Shown one piece after another: positions 16,149 through 25,799 of a DNA stretch of 64,000 nt (its first letter is position 1; the number at the start of each line of letters is the position of its first letter). The stretch is taken from NCBI RefSeq assembly GCF_014384995.1, contig NZ_JACRSY010000016.1, positions 1-64,000 on the forward strand, written 5' to 3'. The notes beneath the pieces are model-generated. The model was not told where the DNA came from. It did not search any database and saw only the letters and a list, made by a program, of their open reading frames with translations. The position numbers were made by a program, and so were the translations under genes. This DNA comes from Zhenhengia yiwuensis. GTDB lineage: Bacteria; Bacillota; Clostridia; Lachnospirales; Cellulosilyticaceae.

Positions 16149-17756
16149 ATGAGTTATTTAGCGCTATATCGAAAATATAGGCCAAGAACCTTTGATGAAG
16201 TTGTAGGCCAAGAGCATATTGTCAGAACGCTTCAAAACCAAATTAAAACAGAGCGCATTTCTCATGCTTACCTTTTTACAGGAAGTAGAGGAACAGGGAA
16301 AACAACTATTGCCAAGATTTTTGCACGTGCTGTTAACTGTACGAATCCGGCAAATGGTTCGGCTTGTATGGAGTGTGAAGCTTGTAAGCAAATTGAAGAT
16401 GGGGGAAGCATTAACATTATTGAGCTGGATGCAGCATCTCACAACGGGGTCGATAATATTCGTGAGATTAATGAAGAAGTTAAATATAGCCCAGCAGTAG
16501 GTAAGTATAAAGTGTATATCATTGATGAGGTGCATATGCTTTCTACAGGTGCCTTTAATGCTCTTTTAAAAACATTAGAAGAGCCACCTGCTCATGTCAT
16601 TTTTATTTTAGCAACTACTGACCCGCAGAAAATTCCTGTTACTATTCTTTCAAGATGCCAGCGTTTTGACTTTAAGCGTATACCTGCTAGTCAGATTAGT
16701 CATACACTCCATGGGTATATGAATGAAGAACATATTGATATAGAAGATGAAGCTTTAGATTATATTGCACGTCTAGCAGATGGTGGGATGAGAGATGCTT
16801 TAAGTATTTTAGAGCAGTGTATTTCTTTCTACTTCGATGAGCATATTACAGTAGATAAAGTACTTTATTTAGTAGGTGCAGTCGATACACACTATTTATT
16901 TGATATGATTGATGCACTTATAGCGTATAATAGTACGAAAGCACTTGAAGTATGTGATCAGGTTAATATACAGGGCCGCAGTATCAGGCAATTTGCAGTA
17001 GATCTACTTGTACATGTACGTAATTTGTTAGTCGTAAAGACTACACAGGGTCAGGCGAGTGTGTTAGACTATAGCAAGGAATATATCGCCAAGTTAGAAG
17101 AACAAGCAAGTCGCACTGAGGTGGGTACTTTAATGCACTATATTAAAGTGTTTTCTGAACTAGACAGTGAGATTAAAGTAGCTTCTAACCAACGTATTCT
17201 ACTAGAAGTTACAGTGCTTAAACTGAGTGAAGCTGTAACAGATGCAGCGAGTAGTGGGATTGAAGATAAACTTCTAGCACTTCAAGCTAAGCTTGAAAAG
17301 TTAGAAGCCAGAGAACCTATGCAGGTAGTAAGAGAAGTAAGTGCTAAAGAGCCTGAGAAGGAAATTGTACCAACTAGACTTCCAGAAGCTGTTCCAGAAG
17401 ATATTAAAGAGCTGGTAGGGAAATGGGATACTATTAAAAATCAGTTAGGTACAGCAGCAAGGCTTGTGTTTAAGTCTACTTCAGCAGGTCTTATTGAAGG
17501 GGATATATTTTACATTGTACATGGTGTTAATATGGAACCAAGCATTAACTCTCACATAGAAGAGGCAAGGGCTCTTATTAATAAAACCATGCAAAAAGAG
17601 GTTAAGGTTGTGCCAATTGCCATCAACAACTATGAGATGAAAACAAAAGAAGTTCATGGCACGAAGATGCAGCAAAATGATGTAACTGATTCAATCAGTG
17701 GTACACTTAGGGATATTTATTCAAAAATAAATTATAAAATAGAAACCATTAATTAG
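16149..17756 (+). CDS. dnaX: DNA polymerase III subunit gamma/tau
   Basis: Clamp-loader ATPase that loads the sliding clamp and tethers the polymerase cores. 535 residues: an AAA+ module with Walker A GSRGTGKTT (~45-53), a zinc knuckle in CTNPANGSACMECEACKQ, DEVH Walker B (~119) and SRC sensor (~160), followed by a shorter tau-like C-terminal region. I saw no slippery A-run with a frameshift signal. It begins a dnaX-ybaB-recR operon, as in Bacillus. The start follows GAAAGGAATGAGCC. Confidence 0.96.
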   Translation: MSYLALYRKYRPRTFDEVVGQEHIVRTLQNQIKTERISHAYLFTGSRGTGKTTIAKIFARAVNCTNPANGSACMECEACKQIEDGGSINIIELDAASHNGVDNIREINEEVKYSPAVGKYKVYIIDEVHMLSTGAFNALLKTLEEPPAHVIFILATTDPQKIPVTILSRCQRFDFKRIPASQISHTLHGYMNEEHIDIEDEALDYIARLADGGMRDALSILEQCISFYFDEHITVDKVLYLVGAVDTHYLFDMIDALIAYNSTKALEVCDQVNIQGRSIRQFAVDLLVHVRNLLVVKTTQGQASVLDYSKEYIAKLEEQASRTEVGTLMHYIKVFSELDSEIKVASNQRILLEVTVLKLSEAVTDAASSGIEDKLLALQAKLEKLEAREPMQVVREVSAKEPEKEIVPTRLPEAVPEDIKELVGKWDTIKNQLGTAARLVFKSTSAGLIEGDIFYIVHGVNMEPSINSHIEEARALINKTMQKEVKVVPIAINNYEMKTKEVHGTKMQQNDVTDSISGTLRDIYSKINYKIETIN

Positions 17757-17769
17757 GAGGATTAGAACA

Positions 17770-18105
17770 ATGGCTAGACCAGGATTCGGCGGCATGCCTA
17801 ACATGCAACAACTTATGAAACAAGCACAAAAAATGCAAAAACAAATGGAAGAAGCACAAGCTAAAATTGGTGAAGCAGAAGTAACTGCAACAGTAGGTGG
17901 CGGTATGGTTGAAGTTGTCGCTACAGGTAATAAAGAAATTAAATCTATTACAATCAAACCAGACGTTGTAGACCCAGATGATATTGAAACATTAGAAGAT
18001 TTAGTACTTGCAGCAGTAAATGAAGCAATCCGTCAAGCTGACGAACTTAGTCAAAAAGAAATGGGCAAATTAACAGGTGGTATGCCAACAGGAGGCCTAT
18101 TCTAG
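17770..18105 (+). CDS. YbaB/EbfC nucleoid-associated protein
   Basis: A 111-residue DNA-binding protein of the YbaB family. [18 protein letters not shown] at the N-terminus starts the long helix, and the sheet [17 protein letters not shown] and the glycine-rich C-terminus complete the typical plan. It dimerises into a tweezer that binds DNA, and is thought to help recombination repair with RecR. AGGAGGATTAG precedes the start. The gene is coupled to recR, whose start overlaps its stop. Confidence 0.93.
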   Translation: MARPGFGGMPNMQQLMKQAQKMQKQMEEAQAKIGEAEVTATVGGGMVEVVATGNKEIKSITIKPDVVDPDDIETLEDLVLAAVNEAIRQADELSQKEMGKLTGGMPTGGLF

Positions 18106-18707
18106 TGAATGGCTACTATGGCAATAAAATGATCTCTCTTATTGAAGAGTTATCAAGATTACCTGGAATCGGTTCAAAATCTGCGCAAAGACTTGCTTTC
18201 CATATCATTAGCTTACCAAAAGATAAAGTAAAACATTTAGCAGATACCATTATGGATGCTAGAGAACATATTAGTTATTGTGAAAGATGTTGTACCATTA
18301 CAGATGATAAGCTTTGCCCAATTTGCAAAGATGATACACGTAACCAAGAGCAAATCATGGTAGTAGAAGATTCAAGAGATATGGCTGCATATGAACGCAC
18401 TAAAGAATTCAAAGGGCTTTACCACATACTTCATGGAGCTATTTCACCAATGATGGGAGTAGGTCCAAGTGATATTAAGATTAAAGAATTACTTGAACGT
18501 ATTCAAAAAGAAAATATCAAAGAAGTTATTGTAGCTACTAACCCTAATATTGAAGGGGAAGCAACTGCTATGTATATTAGTAAGCTCCTTAAGCCTCTTG
18601 GCATTAAAACAACACGTATTGCACATGGTGTACCAGTAGGTGGGGACCTAGAATATGTGGATGAAATTACATTATCAAGAGCACTTCAAGGTAGACGTGA
18701 AATGTAA
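18105..18707 (+). CDS. recR: Recombination mediator RecR
   Basis: 200 residues, the usual length. It has the helix-hairpin-helix [11 protein letters not shown] (~18-28), a four-cysteine zinc finger CERCC...CPIC (~63-79), and a Toprim domain with VVEDSRDM followed by [12 protein letters not shown]. RecR loads RecA at gaps together with RecO or RecF. GTG 18105 shares a base with the ybaB stop and has GGAGG nine bases upstream. Confidence 0.95.
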   Translation: MNGYYGNKMISLIEELSRLPGIGSKSAQRLAFHIISLPKDKVKHLADTIMDAREHISYCERCCTITDDKLCPICKDDTRNQEQIMVVEDSRDMAAYERTKEFKGLYHILHGAISPMMGVGPSDIKIKELLERIQKENIKEVIVATNPNIEGEATAMYISKLLKPLGIKTTRIAHGVPVGGDLEYVDEITLSRALQGRREM

Positions 18708-18717
18708 AAATACTTAA

Positions 18718-18752
18718 TAGGATATTTCTAGAAATAGGAATATCCTTTTTTA
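18718..18752 (+). terminator. Terminator of dnaX-ybaB-recR operon
   Basis: AGGATATTTC...GAAATAGGAATATCCT, an imperfect stem followed by T6. Confidence 0.8.
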
Positions 18753-18875
18753 TATTCTAGAAAAGTTCTACTTACCTAGAATACTGTAATGATTTTAATA
18801 AGTTTAGCAAAAAAATCCCATGTCTGTGATGATTAGGTTATAATAAGAGTAAATCTAATAGAATGGAGCAAGAAG

Positions 18876-20669
18876 ATGGAGGAAAAGTTTAAAGAACGCA
18901 TAGACCAATATAAGGTCTTATGGGAATATGAAAATAAGATTTATAGTCGTATTGCTAACTTAAGGCTGATCGTGTTACTTGCCAGTTTATACATGACTTA
19001 TCTACTTGTAAAGATGCAGGGCCATCTTATGGTTTTTGCTGTTGCTATAGTTTTTTATGGTAGTTTTATTTATTTAGTATATAGACATCAGAAAATCAAA
19101 GAGAAGCTGGATTACTATGAAAGTATGAAGCTGATTAATGAGAAGTATGTAAAACGTATGAATGAAGAGTGGCATAGTTTCCCTGATACAGGGGAGGAGT
19201 TATTAGATGAAGTTCATCCTTATGCCCTTGACCTAGATATTTTAGGGGAAAGATCTTTATTCCAAAAAATTAATACAACCCATACTTGGTATGGGAGAAA
19301 GAAATTAGCGAGTGTGCTTCTAGCACCAGATTTTACAGAGGAAGCAATAGTAGAACGTCAGAAAGCTATAAAAGAACTTATGCAGGATTTAGACTTCTGT
19401 CAAAAGGTAGAAGGTGCGACAGCTAAACGTAAAAAGGCCATGAACAATCCTGAAAAGCTCTTAAATTATGCAAAAGCGGAGGGAGACTTCCTTAAGGGCA
19501 AAGGATGGAGAAGAGTAGCTACCATTTTACCTTGGGTGATTATTGCTTTATGGGCAGTAGGCTATGTAGCTCATATTCATCTACTTATTACTGGAACGCT
19601 CATACTGATGTTTATAAGCTATGGCTTTCAGTTTTTCCATGCACCACGTATTGGTGAAGTAAAAGGGATGCTGGGGACTATTATTTATGAGCTTAATGAG
19701 TATGTATATATATTAGAAGTACTGAAAGAAAAAGAATTTATAAGTCCTTATTTAAAGGAGCTATCTAATGTGCTCTTTAAGGATCAGGTTAATGCATTAG
19801 ATGCACTTAAAAAGTTAGAGAAAATCAGTAGTAAAGCGAATGTAACCACTCAACCTATAGTAGCCATTCCACTTGATGCTATTTTATTATGGGATCTAAA
19901 AATAGTTTTTGCTTTAGAAGATTGGAGAAAGACTTATGGTCAGCAAGTAGAGCATTACTTAGAGACTATTGGAGAGATAGAGAGCCTAATTAGCCTTAGT
20001 GTGCTAGGGCATGTAGAAGAAAAAGTAAGTTTTCCATTAGTAGCAGCAGAAGGTAGGTTTATAACAGGAAAACAGGTGGGGCATCCTCTTATTAAGCAAA
20101 CTGTACGTGTATGTAATGATGTCAATATGGATCAAGAAATTTTTGTTATTACAGGGTCTAACATGTCAGGAAAGACCACTTTCCTTCGTACAATCGGGAT
20201 TAATCTTGTACTGGCTTATGCAGGTGCACCAGTTTTAGCGGACCAACTTGCTTGCAGTATGATGAAGATTTATACCTCCATGCGTATTAGAGATGACTTG
20301 ACACATGGGATTTCGACTTTCTATGCAGAACTTACACGTATTAAGCAGATTATAGAAGCTGCTAAAGAATATACGCAAATGCTATTCTTGATAGATGAAA
20401 TCTTTAGAGGTACTAATTCTAATGACCGTATTCTTGGAGCGACAAGTGTAGTGAAAGCACTTGACTCATTAGGAACCATTGGAGCCATTACTACTCATGA
20501 TATGGAGCTTTGTCAGTTAAATGATACTATAGATGTAACCAATTATCACTTTAGTGAAACTTATCAAGAAGACACAATTCAATTTGACTATAGTATTAAG
20601 GCTGGGCCATCTACTACAACAAATGCTAAATATTTGATGAAGATGGTAGGTATAGAACTTATACAGTAA
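18876..20669 (+). CDS. Membrane-associated MutS-family ATPase
   Basis: 597 residues. Two transmembrane helices lie near the N-terminus (~27-70) and another hydrophobic pair at ~208-252. A MutS core/lever region follows, then the MutS ATPase with Walker A GSNMSGKTT (~427-435), Walker B LFLIDEIFRGTNS and ITTHD. There is no mismatch-recognition domain I and no Smr nuclease tail, so it is not the classical MutS or MutS2. Homologues of this form are widespread in Firmicutes but their role is unknown. GGAGCAAGAAG precedes the ATG. Confidence 0.85.
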   Translation: MEEKFKERIDQYKVLWEYENKIYSRIANLRLIVLLASLYMTYLLVKMQGHLMVFAVAIVFYGSFIYLVYRHQKIKEKLDYYESMKLINEKYVKRMNEEWHSFPDTGEELLDEVHPYALDLDILGERSLFQKINTTHTWYGRKKLASVLLAPDFTEEAIVERQKAIKELMQDLDFCQKVEGATAKRKKAMNNPEKLLNYAKAEGDFLKGKGWRRVATILPWVIIALWAVGYVAHIHLLITGTLILMFISYGFQFFHAPRIGEVKGMLGTIIYELNEYVYILEVLKEKEFISPYLKELSNVLFKDQVNALDALKKLEKISSKANVTTQPIVAIPLDAILLWDLKIVFALEDWRKTYGQQVEHYLETIGEIESLISLSVLGHVEEKVSFPLVAAEGRFITGKQVGHPLIKQTVRVCNDVNMDQEIFVITGSNMSGKTTFLRTIGINLVLAYAGAPVLADQLACSMMKIYTSMRIRDDLTHGISTFYAELTRIKQIIEAAKEYTQMLFLIDEIFRGTNSNDRILGATSVVKALDSLGTIGAITTHDMELCQLNDTIDVTNYHFSETYQEDTIQFDYSIKAGPSTTTNAKYLMKMVGIELIQ

Positions 20670-20681
20670 GAAAGACTCTAG

Positions 20682-20704
20682 GGGGCTAAGGTAGCCCCTT
20701 TTTC
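20682..20704 (+). terminator. Terminator after MutS-like gene
   Basis: GGGGCTA AGG TAGCCCC followed by T5. Confidence 0.9.
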
Positions 20705-20830
20705 ATTTATTTTATCTGAATAAAAGCATAGAAAGTTCTTAAGAAATCTTAAGTAATAGGGGGCATGGACTTTAAGAAGTTACCTTTAATATAAAACTAT
20801 AAGATTAAATGAATGAAGGAGAGAGGGAAG

Positions 20831-21502
20831 ATGAAAGAGATAGTAGATGTAGATTTCCTACCAGTACTGGATGATGAAGATTTTCAAAGAGAAAAAAATA
20901 GTACGCATTCTTTAACGGAAGAGAAAGTCTATAATGAAGTCATAAAAGAAAATGAGACTTATGAATATAGCAGTGAGGAAACGGTAGAAAACATACAAGA
21001 AGAGAAGAAGGAAGATCCTGTAAAGGTTGCTTATGAGCAAACCTATGAACAAAGTAATACGTATAAGTCTTATGATATGGGAGATAAACAAAAGAAGACA
21101 GAAACAGGTGAGCGTGATACCTCCTATGCTTCTTTTGATACAGCACAGAAGCAAGCATTTAGGAAGAAAAAGAAAAAAATTAGCGCTTCTATAGCTAATG
21201 GTATACTTTTAGCACTTGCTATTCTTATAGGGATACCAATTGCTGCTTTTGTAGGTTTCTTTGCAGTGCTGGGTATTGGCATGGCAGTAGGCATGGGCGT
21301 ACTTGGTTTAGGACTTGCTGGTTTTACAGTGGTAGCAGGCATGGGGCAGATAGGTATGTTATGCTTCTTTGGTAGTCTACTTGCTATTGGAGGAGGCGGA
21401 GCTGGTCTTTGTCTAATACTTATGATTTTTATTTGGATTAAACGTTTATGTGTAGGAGGCTATAGACGCCTTAAGGAAAGAAAAGAAAGAGGGGTGGCAT
21501 AA
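20831..21502 (+). CDS. Membrane protein with acidic N-terminal tail (HAAS/DUF1700-like)
   Basis: About 223 residues. A long charged cytoplasmic region (~1-125, rich in E, K, Y and T) is followed by glycine-rich hydrophobic helices (~128-205) and a basic end. The helical part resembles the membrane half of DUF1700-type proteins, which commonly neighbour DUF4097 proteins. It begins a likely four-gene operon (this gene, the DUF4097 protein, histidine kinase, response regulator). ATG 20831 is chosen because AAGGAGAGAGGGA precedes it; the ATG at 20813 lies upstream of that site. Confidence 0.6.
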   Translation: MKEIVDVDFLPVLDDEDFQREKNSTHSLTEEKVYNEVIKENETYEYSSEETVENIQEEKKEDPVKVAYEQTYEQSNTYKSYDMGDKQKKTETGERDTSYASFDTAQKQAFRKKKKKISASIANGILLALAILIGIPIAAFVGFFAVLGIGMAVGMGVLGLGLAGFTVVAGMGQIGMLCFFGSLLAIGGGGAGLCLILMIFIWIKRLCVGGYRRLKERKERGVA

Positions 21503-21505
21503 ACG

Positions 21506-22681
21506 ATGAAGGTATTGAAATTTTTATTAGCAGGGTGTTTAGTACTTGCAGGAATAGGTGTTGTTGGAACAGGTGTTACATTTGGTGAAGTGTATAAGAA
21601 TAATCAGACTGTATATGAAGCAAGTGAAAGTGCTGATTTAAATCAAGCTGCACTTGAAAATGTCTATATTGAGTCAGATGTACCTGTACGTATTATGCCA
21701 ACCGAAGGTAAAGCACGTGTAGAGTTTGAAGCAAGTGGTCATGGACTTATGATACCAGAGCCAAAGTATAAACTTGATGTGACAAGTGAGGGGAAATCTT
21801 CTTACATTAATTTAAAAGAAGTTCAAGGGCCAGAAGTTTATCTTTTTACAAACAACATCAGGCAGGAGCTTACTGTCTATTTACCTGAAAAAGATATGAA
21901 CACACTGAAAGTTGTTACAAATACTTTAAACTATCATAAATCTTTCTCATATGCTTCTAAAGCGAATATTAATGATTTAGTTCTAAATGTAGGTGCTATT
22001 GACCTTGATTTAGAAGGGAACTACAATCAAGTAGACATTCGTTCAAGAAATTCAGGAAATGGTAGTATTAAAATCCATTCCAATACACCGGCAGTCATGT
22101 ATATAGAAGGTGAATGTAATACTAACCTTACAGGACAAATTCAGCAAGTTCATGTTAATAATATCTACAATTCAGATGGTAAGACCATTAATATTAATAG
22201 TGACTTAGAAGCTAAAATTAAGGTTGATAATCGATATAGTGATGTATTAATTGAAGGCAAAGTAAAAGATATTACAATGAATACACAAGGTGGCAATTTA
22301 TTTGTAGATAGTAATACATCCTATAATATTTTAATAAATGCTTCTGATTATGTAGATACAAACTTGAAAGGTATGATTGAAACAGCTACTATAGAAAGTG
22401 AGTATGGAAATGTAAGACTTTACCCAACAGGTACACCAAAGCGTATAGAAGTATTAGGTAATGATGTTAATGTGCATGCAGTACTTCCGGCAGATATTTC
22501 TGGATTTGAGATTAAAAGAAAGACAGAAGGTTATGCTGAGGAAGATATGAATAATTTCTATACAGACTTTGAAGTAAAAAGTGAAACAATGGGTGAACAG
22601 CTAAAGCGCATTTACTTTGGTGATGAAGCTATGAAAATGTATATCAGTTCTGTGTATGGAGAGGTGTACGTTACACGATAA
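21506..22681 (+). CDS. DUF4097-type surface/adhesin-like protein
   Basis: 391 residues with an N-terminal hydrophobic anchor (~4-26) and then a repetitive beta-rich body, with short strands separated by N/D/G turns (for example the GSIKIHSNTPAVMYIEG region). It looks like the beta-helix of the DUF4097 putative adhesin family. It is probably tethered outside the membrane. In related operons such proteins accompany envelope-stress two-component systems. Three bases separate it from the upstream membrane gene. Confidence 0.72.
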   Translation: MKVLKFLLAGCLVLAGIGVVGTGVTFGEVYKNNQTVYEASESADLNQAALENVYIESDVPVRIMPTEGKARVEFEASGHGLMIPEPKYKLDVTSEGKSSYINLKEVQGPEVYLFTNNIRQELTVYLPEKDMNTLKVVTNTLNYHKSFSYASKANINDLVLNVGAIDLDLEGNYNQVDIRSRNSGNGSIKIHSNTPAVMYIEGECNTNLTGQIQQVHVNNIYNSDGKTININSDLEAKIKVDNRYSDVLIEGKVKDITMNTQGGNLFVDSNTSYNILINASDYVDTNLKGMIETATIESEYGNVRLYPTGTPKRIEVLGNDVNVHAVLPADISGFEIKRKTEGYAEEDMNNFYTDFEVKSETMGEQLKRIYFGDEAMKMYISSVYGEVYVTR

Positions 22682-22697
22682 GAAAGAGGTATAGGGT

Positions 22698-24527
22698 ATG
22701 AGAAGAAAAAAAGATAAAGTCCCTAAAAACCCTAAGAAAAATACTATGAAAAAACTAGGAGCGCAGCTTAAAGAAAAGGGCTGCGCCCTTTATGCTACCT
22801 GCGGTAAGAAGATTGGCAAGAGTTTAAGACTTCAAATCTTATGGATGGTACTTATAGGGTTTATAGTAGCAAGTTTAGGCGGATTAATTATTTTAGGTTT
22901 GGCGCATGAAGTAGGAATAGGGTATTATCAGTATCAAGATTATGAAAGTGCTAATGCCTACTTACAAAGGCGGCTAACAATTGCAGTAAGAGAAATTAAT
23001 GGTCTAGAATCTGTCACAACTCATGTAAGGTTAGATATAGACGAGCTTTATGACCTTTTAAGGCGTATGGGTAATGAGGAGGCATTTATAGATGAACTGA
23101 GGGACTACCTTTCCGAAAGTGTTTCCTTAGAATACACAGGAACACGCCATATAGAAGCTATTGAAGCAGTTAAACCTAATTTTTATGATATTTCGGATGA
23201 GCGCATTAATGCGCTTTATAAAGAGCTTATTCAGCTTAAGGTAGAAGATAAGTGGAATGAAGAGGAAGTAAATAGTACGATTAACAAATTCTTAATAGAG
23301 ATAGGTTTTACAGATAAAGAATTGAAACAGAAGGCTATTGTACGTATCCTAGAGGGGCTTGATGGAATTGATTATGCAAGTGATACACAGAATCTTCTAA
23401 TTGATAGTAAAGGAACCATCATTTATGGAGATAGCTTTATTAAGAGTATTGATATTTTAGAGGCGATCAGAAAAGCCTCGACTTCTTCAGATGCTAGTAA
23501 GGAAGAACAACAGACAAGTCTTTATCCTATTATTTTAAATGGAGAGATTTACTATCTCATTAATAATACAACCCTAACAGGTGTCACCCATTCAATGTAT
23601 ACAGAGTCATCAGATATTCTTGGCTTTTTAGGTGGGGTCATCATCTTTGTAACAGTTCTGTTATATGGGACTAAGAAGAAAATGAAGTATATTGAATATC
23701 TAGCATTTTGTTTAGGTGAAATCTCAAAGGGTGACTTAGACTTTGTAGTTGAAAAGAGGGGGAATGACGAGCTTGGACAAGTAGCAGAGGCCATGACACA
23801 GATGGAAGAAAAGCTAAAGCAGCAAATGCAAGAACGTGCTCAAGCAGAGAAGACTAAGAATGAGCTAATTACTAATGTGGCACATGATTTAAGAACACCT
23901 TTAACGTCTGTTATTGGATACATTGGGCTTGTAAAGGAGAATAAGTATGAAAATGAGGAAGAGGGTGCTAAGTACTTAGAAATCGCTTATAATAAATCTG
24001 AAAGATTAAAAGTACTTATTGAAGACTTATTTGAGTACACCAAGCTTAGTAATCGTAATGTACAGCTTAAGAAAGAACATATGTCCATTGCAACACTTAT
24101 GAATCAGCTGATTGAAGAGCTTATGCCACTTGCAGAAGATAAAAATATTACTATTACATTCCATGTAGCAGCTAAAGAAACGGGTGTAACTGTAGATGTG
24201 ATGAAGATGACAAGAGTATTTGAGAACCTTATTGAGAATGCCATTAAGTATTCACAAGAAGGTGAGGTTATTCAAGTAGTCATTCAAGAGACAAGGGAGT
24301 TTGTGTATGTAACAGTGCGTAATAGATGCACTGAAATTGCTAAAGACGATATTCATAAGCTGTTTGATAGATTTTATAGAAGCGATAGCTCTAGAAATAG
24401 TACGACAGGTGGTAGCGGCTTAGGTCTTGCCATTGCTAAAAATATTGTAGAGATTCATGAAGGTAAGATTTGGGCGCAACTTGATGAGGATAGAATTAGT
24501 TTTAATGTGAAGCTTAAAAAAGCGTAA
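22698..24527 (+). CDS. Sensor histidine kinase
   Basis: 609-residue membrane kinase. A basic N-terminus precedes TM1 (~50-70), an extracytoplasmic sensing region (~75-305), TM2 (~308-326) and a HAMP-like linker. HisKA carries the phospho-accepting histidine in NVAHDLRTPLTSV (H396). HATPase_c has FENLIENAIKYS and GGSGLGLAIAKNI. It passes phosphate to the response regulator 13 bases downstream. The order DUF4097, kinase, regulator suggests envelope monitoring; the signal itself is unknown. Confidence 0.93.
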   Translation: MRRKKDKVPKNPKKNTMKKLGAQLKEKGCALYATCGKKIGKSLRLQILWMVLIGFIVASLGGLIILGLAHEVGIGYYQYQDYESANAYLQRRLTIAVREINGLESVTTHVRLDIDELYDLLRRMGNEEAFIDELRDYLSESVSLEYTGTRHIEAIEAVKPNFYDISDERINALYKELIQLKVEDKWNEEEVNSTINKFLIEIGFTDKELKQKAIVRILEGLDGIDYASDTQNLLIDSKGTIIYGDSFIKSIDILEAIRKASTSSDASKEEQQTSLYPIILNGEIYYLINNTTLTGVTHSMYTESSDILGFLGGVIIFVTVLLYGTKKKMKYIEYLAFCLGEISKGDLDFVVEKRGNDELGQVAEAMTQMEEKLKQQMQERAQAEKTKNELITNVAHDLRTPLTSVIGYIGLVKENKYENEEEGAKYLEIAYNKSERLKVLIEDLFEYTKLSNRNVQLKKEHMSIATLMNQLIEELMPLAEDKNITITFHVAAKETGVTVDVMKMTRVFENLIENAIKYSQEGEVIQVVIQETREFVYVTVRNRCTEIAKDDIHKLFDRFYRSDSSRNSTTGGSGLGLAIAKNIVEIHEGKIWAQLDEDRISFNVKLKKA

Positions 24528-24540
24528 GTGAGGTGAAGGT

Positions 24541-25239
24541 ATGGAACAAGCAAAAATATTAGTAGTAGATGATGAAAAAGAAATTCGTGATTTAGTAGGG
24601 ATCTATTTGCGTAATGAAGGCTATGAAGTAATCTTAGCAGGTACAGGACTTGAAGCACTTAAAGTAATAGGTGAACAGGAAGTTGACCTTATTGTACTGG
24701 ATGTCATGATGCCAGAAGTTAATGGTATAGATGCTTGTATGGAGATACGCAAAAATTCTAATGTACCTATTATTATGTTATCAGCTAAGACAGAGGATAT
24801 TGATAAGATTATGGGCTTATCTGTAGGGGCAGATGACTATTTAGCTAAGCCTTTTAATCCACTTGAACTTATTGCAAGAGTGAAAGCTCAGCTTAGAAGG
24901 TTTACTAAGCTTAATGCTTTTTCTAAAGGAAAAGAAAATATATTAGAAGAAGATGAGCTTACTATGGATCTAGAGGCTGGAAAAGTCTATAAAAGCGGGA
25001 TAGAGATTCCACTTACACCTACAGAGTATGGTATCCTCAAGTTACTTTGGGTTAATAAAGGCATTACCTTTAAAACAGAAACTATTTATGAGCGTGTATG
25101 GGGACAGCCTTATTTTGAGAATAATAATACTGTTATGGTACACATTAGAAAGTTACGTGAGAAAATAGAAGAGAATCCTAGAGACCCTCTGTATGTGTTT
25201 ACGGTATGGGGTGTAGGATACAAATTTGGTATAGACTAA
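24541..25239 (+). CDS. OmpR/PhoB-family response regulator
   Basis: 232 residues. The receiver domain has the acidic pair DDEK (~11-14), phospho-aspartate in LIVLDVMMP (~D54), SAKTE and a K in AKPF. The C-terminal winged helix (~130-230) has LTPTEYGILKLL and VHIRKLREKIE. The sequence is VanR-like. It is the partner of the preceding kinase; the GAGGTGAAGGT ribosome site overlaps the kinase end. Confidence 0.95.
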   Translation: MEQAKILVVDDEKEIRDLVGIYLRNEGYEVILAGTGLEALKVIGEQEVDLIVLDVMMPEVNGIDACMEIRKNSNVPIIMLSAKTEDIDKIMGLSVGADDYLAKPFNPLELIARVKAQLRRFTKLNAFSKGKENILEEDELTMDLEAGKVYKSGIEIPLTPTEYGILKLLWVNKGITFKTETIYERVWGQPYFENNNTVMVHIRKLREKIEENPRDPLYVFTVWGVGYKFGID

Positions 25240-25250
25240 GGAGTGTTTAT

Positions 25251-25733
25251 ATGATACATGAAACAGTCTTTATAGCAGAAGGTGCCCGCATAGTAGGTGA
25301 TATTACTATAGGAGAAGACTGTAGTATTTGGTATAATGCAGTCATCCGTGCAGAAGGCCTTCCAGTATATCTAGGTCCAGAAAGTAATATTCAAGATGGT
25401 AGTGTGATACATGTAGGCTATGAACATGCTGTAACTATTGGAAAAGGTGTAACGGTAGGGCATAGGGCTATTATTCATGGTGCGACAATTGGAGACTATA
25501 CTTTAGTAGGAATGGGCAGTATTATTTTAGATGGGGCTAAGATAGGCAAGCACTGCATCATTGGAGCAGGTGCTCTAGTAACAGGTGGGACAGTTATTGA
25601 AGATGGTATGCTTGTCCTGGGATCTCCAGCTAAAGCAATTAAGCCACTCACAGAAGAACAAATAAAGAGTTTATATGATTCAGCAAACCATTACGTAGAG
25701 TTGGGCAAAACTTATAAACAAAATAATAATTAG
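25251..25733 (+). CDS. Gamma-carbonic anhydrase-like hexapeptide protein
   Basis: 160-residue left-handed beta-helix protein (repeated hexapeptides such as IGEDCS, IGKGVT, IGDYTL). The three zinc-binding histidines of the gamma-carbonic anhydrase/YrdA family are present at H54, H71 and H76, with the NIQDGSVIH and VGHRAIIHG signatures. It may hydrate CO2; several family members show little activity alone. The true start is ATG 25251 with AAGGAG upstream, not the longer open frame that begins inside the response regulator gene. Confidence 0.9.
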   Translation: MIHETVFIAEGARIVGDITIGEDCSIWYNAVIRAEGLPVYLGPESNIQDGSVIHVGYEHAVTIGKGVTVGHRAIIHGATIGDYTLVGMGSIILDGAKIGKHCIIGAGALVTGGTVIEDGMLVLGSPAKAIKPLTEEQIKSLYDSANHYVELGKTYKQNNN

Positions 25734-25746
25734 GAAAAAATTAAAA

Positions 25747-25790
25747 GATAGGCTCCTGCATAATTTAAGCATTATGCAGGAGCCTATTTT
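25747..25790. terminator. Bidirectional terminator
   Basis: ATAGGCTCCTGCATAAT pairs with ATTATGCAGGAGCCTAT, flanked by A and T runs, between the convergent carbonic-anhydrase-like gene and mprF. Confidence 0.88.
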
Positions 25791-25799
25791 CATGTCCCC

